10,220 nt of DNA from Flavobacteriales bacterium (lineage in GTDB: Bacteria > Bacteroidota > Bacteroidia > Flavobacteriales > Flavobacteriaceae): the NCBI GenBank assembly GCA_027003085.1, contig JALWYR010000268.1, forward strand, positions 1 through 10,220, in the 5' to 3' direction. Positions 1-6,342 of this stretch are shown in pieces. Made by a program: the position numbers and the translations under genes. The first letter of the stretch is position 1; each line of letters begins with the position of its first letter. Below the pieces are notes generated by a model. That model was not told the origin of the DNA. It saw nothing but the letters and a program-made list of their open reading frames with translations, and searched no databases.

Positions 1-135
1 AACGCGGAGCCACAGGCGGAGCGTGCCGGCTCCCGGAGCCGCGAAACAAGACAAGGCGCGGCCCTTGGCACCGGCCCTTGGAAGCCGCCGGCTTGTGGAG
101 CCGTGGAGGCGACCGCAGGGCGCCGGAACGCACGA
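1..135. repeat. GC-rich non-coding stretch with short palindromes and direct repeats
   Basis: No gene is convincing here, although all three forward frames stay open because the DNA is GC-rich. Visible structure: a perfect 7+1+7 palindrome at 27-41 (CGGCTCC, C, GGAGCCG); a 6+1+6 palindrome at 82-94 (AAGCCG, C, CGGCTT); a 10-base direct repeat CGGCCCTTGG at 59-68 and 72-81; and GGAGCC three times (6-11, 35-40, 97-102). The stretch ends just before the promoter of the lipoprotein gene. It may be the end of a dispersed palindromic element that starts outside the window, or the 3' side of an unseen gene. Confidence 0.45.
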
Positions 136-140
136 CAATA

Positions 141-175
141 TTTTGCTTCCCTCCGACGAATATTTCTTATTTTTG
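141..175 (+). promoter_or_regulatory. Bacteroidota-type promoter for the lipoprotein/addB-like pair
   Basis: A -7 element TATTTTTG (168-175) fits TAnnTTTG. A TTTTG at 141-145 is the best -33 candidate, with a 22-base gap, at the long end of the usual range. Transcription would start near 180-182, only about 15 bases before the chosen ATG at 196. This argues against translation from the far-upstream in-frame ATG at 103, which lies before the promoter. Confidence 0.55.
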
Positions 176-195
176 AAAAAACAATGCCCAGCATT

Positions 196-756
196 ATGAA
201 AAAATTCCCCTACCTGTCAATGGCTTTGTTTGCACTGCTTTTGCTTGCCGCTTGCAGCAAACCGGGCGATAACTTCCGCTTCGGCCCCGGCTATGTGGGG
301 CCTTTGCACGGACACACGGCTCCCGACAAACTTCAAGCCCTTTTCCCCGACGATAGCATCGGGCGGCCCGAAAAAGTTACGGGCATTGAAACCCAAACCA
401 CCGTTCGCATCTTCGAAAAAGGAACCGGAAAACCTTTGCTCCAACTGAACTACCGCTCCCAAGACGACACCTTGGCCCTGTGGGCCGTGGAAATTTTGTC
501 GCCCCGCTACCACAGCGAACAAGGCCCCGGCTTGCAATCCTCCTTTGCCGAATGGAAAAAGGCCTACAAACCCGGGCGCGTGGAAACCACGCTGCAACAT
601 GTGGTGGTATTTTTCCCCCAGCTGAACGCCACCCTAAGTTTCGGCATCGACGCCTTGGCCGATGCGGCACAACATAATCCGGCCGTCAAACCCGATGTGG
701 ATGCCATCAAACCCGGTGCACGGGCCGAAGCTCTGACCGTTTTCTTGCAAAAATGA
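196..756 (+). CDS. Putative lipoprotein of unknown function
   Basis: A 186-residue predicted lipoprotein. It opens with two lysines, then a hydrophobic run, and a lipobox LLAAC with the lipidated cysteine at residue 20, so it should be exported by Sec and lipidated by Lgt and LspA. The mature part starts SKPGDN, with only weak acidity after the cysteine, so a surface-export signal is not clear. The body looks like a compact soluble domain: a GxxGPLHGHT segment at about 31-40, then alternating strand-like segments, a GPGLQSSFAEWKK motif at about 111-123, and a VVVFFPQLNATLSFG strand pair. I do not recognise a named family. ATG 196 gives the best signal peptide; ATG 184 would only add MPSI. The stop overlaps the start of the next gene (ATGA), so the two are probably cotranscribed and translationally coupled. 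Confidence 0.8.
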   Translation: MKKFPYLSMALFALLLLAACSKPGDNFRFGPGYVGPLHGHTAPDKLQALFPDDSIGRPEKVTGIETQTTVRIFEKGTGKPLLQLNYRSQDDTLALWAVEILSPRYHSEQGPGLQSSFAEWKKAYKPGRVETTLQHVVVFFPQLNATLSFGIDALADAAQHNPAVKPDVDAIKPGARAEALTVFLQK

Positions 757-3500
757 ACGGCTTTATCCACCGCTTGGCCGGTGAATTAACCGGCCGGAAA
801 GATTGGGCCGGGCTTACGGTGGTGTTTCCCAACAAACGCCCCGCCGCATTTCTGGCTCGTGAACTCACACGGCGGACACCCGGCGCGGTGCTCCTGCCCG
901 AAATGATTTCAGTTTCCGATTTTTTACAGCGGCAAACACCCTATATCAAAGCCGAAAAATTCGAAAGTCTGCTCAACCTTTACGAGGCCTACCAAGACCT
1001 GGCCCGTCAGGCGGGTTACGGTGCCCAATCCCTGGAACAATTCCTGGGCTGGGCCCCCGTCCTCCTGGCCGATTTTGACGAAATAGACAAATTCCTGGTG
1101 CCGCCCGGTGAAATACTAGGCAATGTAGCTGCGATCAAAGAAATGGAGACTTGGGCCGAAAATATAGAAGCGGCCACCGAAACGTCGGACTATATCCGTT
1201 TTTTTCGTTCCTTGCCCGAACTCTACAAGCGTTTTCACAGCATCCTGAGCGCCAAGGGCGCGGCCTACGAAGGAATGATTTACCGCTACGCCGCCCGGCA
1301 CGTGGAACAGTGGGCCGCCGGTTTGGAACCCCAAAGCATCGTTTTGGCCGGGTTCAATGCCCTCACCCCGGCCGAACACCGTATTTTCGGCCATTTGGTC
1401 CGTTCCGGCAAGGCCGTCGTGCGGTGGGATATTCATCGTTTTTATTTGGAAGAACCTTTCGAAGCGGGCCGTTTCCTGCGCCGCCTGCGCCAAGACCCCG
1501 TTTTGGGGCCCACTTTTCCCGATCGAATTCCCGAAGGGTTTCCCGCCGGAAGCACACACCGCTTTGTGGAAACGCCCGGCCTGCAAAGCCAATTCCAGTG
1601 GCTGGCCCGTGAGTTGGAAAAATTACCTCCCGGCACCGATTGGCTGCGGGTGGCCGTGGTGCTGCCCGATGCGCAGGCCTTACTTCCGCTTTTGCATAGC
1701 TTGCCGGATTTGCCGGCCGTGAACATCACCTTCGGTTTGTCCCTTCGTGAACTACCTCCGGTGCAATGGTGGATGCACTACCTCCAATGGCTTCGCCGCC
1801 GCGAAGAAAACCGGCCGGTGGATGTGTTGGAATTGGCCGAATTTTTCGAAAATCAATACGCGTTGGCCGCGTCGGATGCCACATCCGCCGAATTGGCCGC
1901 CGGCCTGCGCCAAAGCCCCGTGCGCTTTATTCCTTGGGACAAAATTCCACAAACTTGGCAAAGCCAACCCGGCTGGCAAAGTTTTTTCCGCCCCCAAACT
2001 ATGGAGCACGTGCTGGAAAACGGTCTCCTGCTCATCCAAGCATTGCTCGACCATCAGGGCTCGTCCACCGACAAGGCGGCCATACTGGAACTCCGCGACC
2101 TGTGGGAAGGATTGCTCGAATACCGCCGCCGGTTCAATTGGTTCGACAATATCCGCAGTTTGGAAAAAATATTGCTCAGGTTGTTGGATGCCCAAAGCTT
2201 GGCCTTCGAAGGACATCCGCTCAAAGGGTTGCAGGTGATGGGGCTGTTGGAAACCCGGCTTTTGGACTTCGACCGCGTGTATGTGCTGGCGGCCAACGAA
2301 GGCCTGTTACCTTCGGCCACGCGCACCGAAAGTTTCCTGCCTGCCGATCTGCGCCGCCATTTCAAACTACCCCTCAATGAAGACAAAAATGCCATTGCCG
2401 CTTACCATTTCTACCGGCTGGCGGCATCGGCACGGGAATGCACCTACCTTTACAGTTCGTCCGGTTCGGGCTTTACTACGGGTGAACCCAGCCGGTTTGT
2501 GGAACAATTGCGCTTCAAACTGCCCGGGAAAGCCGTCGAAATCCGGCAACATCAAGTGCAAGCCGGCATAGGGTTGCACCAACCGGCGACCTCCCTGCCC
2601 AAGGACCCGAAAGCCCTGGAACGCCTGCGCGAAAAAATTTTGCAAAATGCCGTTTCGCCTTCGTTTCTGACGAGTTATTTGCACTATCCGGCCGATTTTT
2701 ACCGGCGCTATGTGCTCGGGTGGCCCGACGATAGCAAACCCGAGGCCTTTGTGGCCGCCAATATGATGGGCACGGTGATCCACAATGCTATGGAAGAACT
2801 GTATCGCCCCTTCGTTGGAAGCCGGATAACGGACGGGCTAATCGGAAAACTCTCGGGCAAAGCCGGCCCGCTTGTCGAACGGATTTTCAGGGACGAATAT
2901 TTGGAAAAAACCGGCCATCACCCCACCGGTCTTTATGGCAAAAACCTGTTGGCCGTTAAAGCGGCCGGACAAACAGTGCGTAAATTCCTGATGACCGACA
3001 AAGAACTTGCCGGACGCGAAACGCTGGTGATCGAAGCGCTTGAACAACGGATTTCGCCCAATGAAAACAACTCCGGCCAATACCCGGCCTTTGTGGATGT
3101 GCCCGGCGTGGGCCGTATTTATTTTCACGGCATTCTCGACCGGCTCGACCGCAGCGGCAACACGTGGCGTCTGGTGGACTACAAAACCGGCGATGCCAAA
3201 AGCCCGTCCGAAAAACGCTTTCGCAAAGCCCTGGACGACGGAAAACCCGCCGGCGAGTATTTCCGGAAAAAAACCTACAAGTATTTCCTGCAACTTTGGA
3301 TGTATGTTTGGATGGCGCGCCGCCAAGGCATTCTTCCTCCGCAAGCCGGGGTTCAACCGGTCATTTATACGCCCCGCCAAGCCGCGCCTGTTGTTTTCCC
3401 CGTTTACACGCCGTCCGACGACATCCTGCTGGAAGCGTTCCTGCGCGAGTTGATGGCCGAAATTTTTAATCCTGCCGTTCCGTTTTCGTTGGAGCAATAA
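753..3500 (+). CDS. AddB-like PD-(D/E)XK nuclease family protein, lacking Fe-S cysteines
   Basis: A 915-residue cytoplasmic protein of the AddB/RecB-nuclease type, which in other bacteria works with a UvrD-like AddA helicase to resect double-strand breaks. The N-terminus has the helicase-fold strand VVFPNKRPAAFLARELTR (23-40) without a Walker A motif. A conserved middle segment, VMGLLETRLLDFDRVYVLAANEG, lies from residue 495. The C-terminal nuclease has GTVIHNAMEELY with H677, GILDRLD with D796, and VDYKTGD with D809 and K811, so the catalytic set looks intact. In AddB a first cysteine just before a proline and a C-terminal CxxC...C hold a 4Fe-4S cluster. Here the first position is tyrosine (YLHYPADFYRRY, Y645) and the protein ends VPFSLEQ where the CxxC segment would begin. 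I find only one cysteine in the whole protein (in SARECTYLY). No AddA partner is next to it. ATG 753 overlaps the lipoprotein stop. Confidence 0.85.
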   Translation: MNGFIHRLAGELTGRKDWAGLTVVFPNKRPAAFLARELTRRTPGAVLLPEMISVSDFLQRQTPYIKAEKFESLLNLYEAYQDLARQAGYGAQSLEQFLGWAPVLLADFDEIDKFLVPPGEILGNVAAIKEMETWAENIEAATETSDYIRFFRSLPELYKRFHSILSAKGAAYEGMIYRYAARHVEQWAAGLEPQSIVLAGFNALTPAEHRIFGHLVRSGKAVVRWDIHRFYLEEPFEAGRFLRRLRQDPVLGPTFPDRIPEGFPAGSTHRFVETPGLQSQFQWLARELEKLPPGTDWLRVAVVLPDAQALLPLLHSLPDLPAVNITFGLSLRELPPVQWWMHYLQWLRRREENRPVDVLELAEFFENQYALAASDATSAELAAGLRQSPVRFIPWDKIPQTWQSQPGWQSFFRPQTMEHVLENGLLLIQALLDHQGSSTDKAAILELRDLWEGLLEYRRRFNWFDNIRSLEKILLRLLDAQSLAFEGHPLKGLQVMGLLETRLLDFDRVYVLAANEGLLPSATRTESFLPADLRRHFKLPLNEDKNAIAAYHFYRLAASARECTYLYSSSGSGFTTGEPSRFVEQLRFKLPGKAVEIRQHQVQAGIGLHQPATSLPKDPKALERLREKILQNAVSPSFLTSYLHYPADFYRRYVLGWPDDSKPEAFVAANMMGTVIHNAMEELYRPFVGSRITDGLIGKLSGKAGPLVERIFRDEYLEKTGHHPTGLYGKNLLAVKAAGQTVRKFLMTDKELAGRETLVIEALEQRISPNENNSGQYPAFVDVPGVGRIYFHGILDRLDRSGNTWRLVDYKTGDAKSPSEKRFRKALDDGKPAGEYFRKKTYKYFLQLWMYVWMARRQGILPPQAGVQPVIYTPRQAAPVVFPVYTPSDDILLEAFLRELMAEIFNPAVPFSLEQ

Positions 3501-3503
3501 TTT

Positions 3504-3724
3504 TTCGGGCGCCTCCCCGCACAAGTTCACGCATACCGGCGTTCTACGCCTTCGGCTTGTCCGCAGGCGCGTTCACTTGGCGGGGCCGGGCTGTCCGCTC
3601 AAATGCGCAGGCGGCCCGCTCTTGCCCTGCAAGCGTGGCGGACGTGGCTCCCCACTGGTCGCCCCGCCGCCACGGCAGGCCTGCGGCGCGCCACCTGCGC
3701 ATAACCGCTCCCATCCCTGGCGCG
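3504..3724. repeat. GC-rich structured intergenic element with two large inverted repeats
   Basis: This lies in the 372-base gap between the nuclease and beta-helix genes and is much richer in GC than its flanks. Hairpin 1 pairs CCCCGC-a-CAAGT (3515-3526) with ACTTGGCGGGG (3575-3585), 11 pairs with one bulged A; inside it GGCGT (3538-3542) pairs with ACGCC (3546-3550). Hairpin 2 pairs ATGCGCAGGCGG (3603-3614) with CCACCTGCGCAT (3691-3702), 11 of 12 pairs; inside it CCTGC (3626-3630) and CGTGGCGG (3634-3641) pair with CCGCCACG (3667-3674) and GCAGG (3675-3679). Hairpin 2 is framed by CCGCTC-AA (3595-3602) and AA-CCGCTC (3703-3710). There is no T tract after the stems, so it is not a simple terminator. 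It looks like a dispersed palindromic (REP-like) element; that is an inference from structure and position. Confidence 0.6.
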
Positions 3725-3734
3725 TTTTTGCCAT

Positions 3735-3766
3735 TTTGACCAATCATATCGAAATCGCTATATTTG
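3735..3766 (+). promoter_or_regulatory. Bacteroidota-type promoter for the beta-helix gene
   Basis: TTTG (3735-3738), 20 bases, then TATATTTG (3759-3766): a full match to the Bacteroidota -33/-7 pattern and one of the two best in the window. The predicted start near 3772 leaves a leader of about 100 bases before ATG 3873. The promoter begins about 11 bases after the end of the GC-rich palindromic element, so that element sits directly upstream of it. Confidence 0.7.
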
Positions 3767-3872
3767 AAAAAAGGATTTGATGCATTCTGCCGGAAAACCA
3801 TTCCTGCACGGTCAATCCCAAAAACACAAGCCGTCCCCAAATACTTCATTCGAAAAACCCCGTCCCGAAACA

Positions 3873-6257
3873 ATGAAAAAACTATTATTCCTCTCCATCC
3901 TGTCTTTCGCCACATACATTCTTTATGCCCAAACACCTCCGGTGGTTTATGTGGCGGGCGACGGAACCGGCGATTTTAATTGCGACGGCACAAGCGATCA
4001 GGTTCAAATCAATCAGGCCTTGGATTATGTGGCTTCCCATCCCGCTTTTACCACCGTCTATCTCAAAGGCCCGAATACCTACTATATCGATGAAACCATT
4101 TTTATTTCCAGCAATACCATCTTTACCGGCGATAGCACGGCCAAAATCGAACTCATTGCCAATGCGGGATGGTGGACGCGCAACAAACCCTTGATTGCCC
4201 AAAAAGGACGCCTGACCCGGTGGAACGCTTGGGGCGATTACGGCGACAGTATTTCCAACGTGGAAATTTACGGCTTTGAAATAAGCGGCGGTTTGATTCA
4301 GCAAGAACCCAAGGGCGCCGAATATATTCCCCTTATCCATTTTTGCTATCCGCACAATGTTTCCATCCACCATATGCACCTGCACGACAGCCGTTGGGAC
4401 GTGATCCGGCTCACCAGTTCGGGCGGGCCCAACGGCGATACCCAACAAGATTGTAACCAAACACGGATTTATGACAACCTCATCGAATATTCGGGACACG
4501 AAGGCATTTGTTTTGTGGGCTTGAAAAATTTTGAAGTGTTCAACAATACCGTCTATTCCACCCGGACCAACTGCGGCATACGGCTGAAAGACACGGATGA
4601 CTTTGAAGTTTACGGCAATATTGTGGGAAATGCCATTGCCAAATATTCCAGCGGGTTTGCCGGTATTTTTGTCGAAAATCAATATACGCCGCTCACCGGA
4701 CGGGCCGAAATTCACCACAATGTTATCTACGGAAAAAACGGCGGCATTCATTTGGGAAGCGATATGGAGACCGGAAGCGCTCCCTACGCGTTCGGCACCC
4801 GCAAAAACGTGCACATCCACCACAACAGGATCTACCGCACCAAAAATCAAACATCCGCTTCGGGATATGTGATGGAAGGAGCCATATTCATTGCCGGATA
4901 CGACAGCACTTTGGTGGAACACAATATCATTGACGGCAGCACAACCGACGGCATCATTTTCGACCCGCACCTGGCCGACGGGACGGGCTACCGGACTTTG
5001 GTCAGGAACAACATCATCATAAACGTGAGCGATACGGCCTTGAACAACCGTGCACCGGGGGTGCATACTTTTGTTTCCGACAACAATTTGTTTTACAACA
5101 ATCGCGTGGATTACGCCCACGCCAACTCATCCACCGATCTATATACCGATCCTTTGTTCGGCACTTCCCACAGCACACTTCATCAATGGCATCATATTGT
5201 GGCTACCTATGACAACACCACCGAAACCATGTCCATCTATATCGACGGCACCCGGCATATCAGCCGTGTTCTTCCGGGATTCGGTGCCATGGCCGTCAAT
5301 AACGACCCGCTCCTTGTGGGCATCCAAGGACATGACGGTTTCCGGGGCAGGATGGACGAATTGGCCGTTTGGAACCGTGCTTTGTCGCCGGCCGAAATCG
5401 GGAGTTTGTATAACAACGGTTCACCGGTGGACATTGCGGGAGCGCTCACCAACGGCTTGCAGGCCTATATTAAAATGGACGGCACGTGGGACGATGCCAG
5501 CGGAAATCATTTCAATGCCCAAGCCGCCACCGCCACTTTCACCACCGAGGCCCTGCTCGGGTCCCACGCCGGCTTGTTCGACGGGAGTTCGGGCGTCCAA
5601 TATCCGTCCACACTTTCCACATCACAAGGAATCAGCATTTCGCTTTGGGTCTACCGGACGGATTTGACAGGCAATTATCAACCGCTGGTAAACAAAGGCG
5701 ATGTTTCAACGCCCGATGCCTTTAATCTGTATTTTACCCGCGAAAGCGTGGAGTTCGATTTGGGCGACGGCACCTATGTGGCCACCCTGCAAGCCAACAT
5801 TATTGAGCCGTGGGCATTGGATTATCATGTTCAATCCGAATTCGGCCGTTGGGACGGTGTGGTTTGGGTAAACGACACGCTTACCAGCCCTTGCGTGGAC
5901 GGTGGCTACGTTTTATCGGACTATGCCCTTGAACCCATGCCCAATGGCGGACGGGTAAACATCGGCTTGTATGGCAACACGCCCGAGGCATCCAAAAGCG
6001 GAATTACGGCCGTACACAAGCATCCGGAACTTTCTTTGCGGGTTTATCCCAATCCCACGCAGGGCCTGGTATGGATTGATAAAAATGTGGAGCACTATGA
6101 TTATGAAATCATTTCCCTTTTGGGAACAATCGTGCAAAATGGAAAAATCGAGTCGGGAGGTGTTGATTTGTCCGAATTGAAAAGTGGAATTTATTTCTTA
6201 AAAATCCATCACCCTGAATCAAACATCTACTATACAGCAAAAATAATTAAATACTGA
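3873..6257 (+). CDS. Secreted parallel beta-helix protein with LamG-type insertion and T9SS sorting domain
   Basis: 794 residues. A signal peptide (about 1-19, ending LYA before QTPP) supports ATG 3873; an in-frame ATG at 3780 would bury it. Residues 24-60 (VYVAGDGTGDFNCDGTSDQ, then INQALDYV) open a right-handed beta-helix. Repeats of the type NVxIHHNxIY run from about 129 to 412. At TDPLFG (425-430) the helix is interrupted. Residues 436-516 match the C-terminal half of a LamG jellyroll (QWHHIVATYD, IYIDG, MDELAVWNRALSPAEI, LYNNG). Residues 528-640 match the N-terminal half (GLQAYIKMDG, SGNHFNAQ, ISISLWVYR, PLVNKGD). The helix family's tail then resumes (DYHVQSEFGRW from 650, SPCVDGG, PNGGRVNIGLYGNTPEAS). 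Residues 717-794 are a type A T9SS sorting domain (LRVYPNPTQG, LSELKSGIYFLKI). Expected location is the cell surface or medium. A polysaccharide target is likely, but neither substrate nor catalytic residues can be assigned. The helix recalls archaeal disaggregatase-related proteins. Confidence 0.85.
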   Translation: MKKLLFLSILSFATYILYAQTPPVVYVAGDGTGDFNCDGTSDQVQINQALDYVASHPAFTTVYLKGPNTYYIDETIFISSNTIFTGDSTAKIELIANAGWWTRNKPLIAQKGRLTRWNAWGDYGDSISNVEIYGFEISGGLIQQEPKGAEYIPLIHFCYPHNVSIHHMHLHDSRWDVIRLTSSGGPNGDTQQDCNQTRIYDNLIEYSGHEGICFVGLKNFEVFNNTVYSTRTNCGIRLKDTDDFEVYGNIVGNAIAKYSSGFAGIFVENQYTPLTGRAEIHHNVIYGKNGGIHLGSDMETGSAPYAFGTRKNVHIHHNRIYRTKNQTSASGYVMEGAIFIAGYDSTLVEHNIIDGSTTDGIIFDPHLADGTGYRTLVRNNIIINVSDTALNNRAPGVHTFVSDNNLFYNNRVDYAHANSSTDLYTDPLFGTSHSTLHQWHHIVATYDNTTETMSIYIDGTRHISRVLPGFGAMAVNNDPLLVGIQGHDGFRGRMDELAVWNRALSPAEIGSLYNNGSPVDIAGALTNGLQAYIKMDGTWDDASGNHFNAQAATATFTTEALLGSHAGLFDGSSGVQYPSTLSTSQGISISLWVYRTDLTGNYQPLVNKGDVSTPDAFNLYFTRESVEFDLGDGTYVATLQANIIEPWALDYHVQSEFGRWDGVVWVNDTLTSPCVDGGYVLSDYALEPMPNGGRVNIGLYGNTPEASKSGITAVHKHPELSLRVYPNPTQGLVWIDKNVEHYDYEIISLLGTIVQNGKIESGGVDLSELKSGIYFLKIHHPESNIYYTAKIIKY

Positions 6258-6297
6258 CCAAAAAAGCCTTACTCCCCAAATTAAATCCGAAAAAACG

Positions 6298-6305
6298 TAT
6301 CTTTG
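6298..6305 (+). promoter_or_regulatory. Probable -7 promoter element for the porV/Q-like and lnt genes
   Basis: TATCTTTG fits TAnnTTTG and lies 37 bases before the ATG at 6343, a normal distance. No good TTTG or TTG -33 element is found 17-23 bases upstream; the region holds only a TTA at about 6269-6271. I see no hairpin terminator between the beta-helix gene stop (6257) and this site, so readthrough from upstream is also possible. Confidence 0.5.
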
Positions 6306-6342
6306 ATAAAATTTGTCCGCCGGTTTGGACGTTATCTATGCT

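Noticed and set aside
103..195. N-terminal extension of the lipoprotein from ATG 103
   Set aside because: It would start before the predicted promoter and place a polar, arginine-rich stretch ahead of a clear lipoprotein signal peptide.
3501..3560. Possible frameshifted or read-through continuation of the nuclease past TAA 3498-3500 that could restore a cysteine tail
   Set aside because: In-frame read-through gives FFGRLPAQVHAYRRST and onward, with no CxxC pattern. The DNA turns into the palindromic element, so the short C-terminus looks real.
3603..3702. Large hairpin considered as a rho-independent terminator for the nuclease gene
   Set aside because: There is no T tract on either side, the loops are long, and the stems sit more than 100 bases after the stop. 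A repeat element fits better.
3544..3936. 130-residue minus-strand open frame across the 3501-3872 gap
   Set aside because: Half of it is the GC-rich palindromic element and the rest runs into the signal-peptide region of the beta-helix gene. It has no recognisable domain or promoter.
3885..5120. 411-residue open frame on the minus strand, opposite the beta-helix gene
   Set aside because: It lies almost entirely opposite a well-supported gene whose domains are recognisable, and its translation shows no family motif. It is a shadow frame produced by codon bias.
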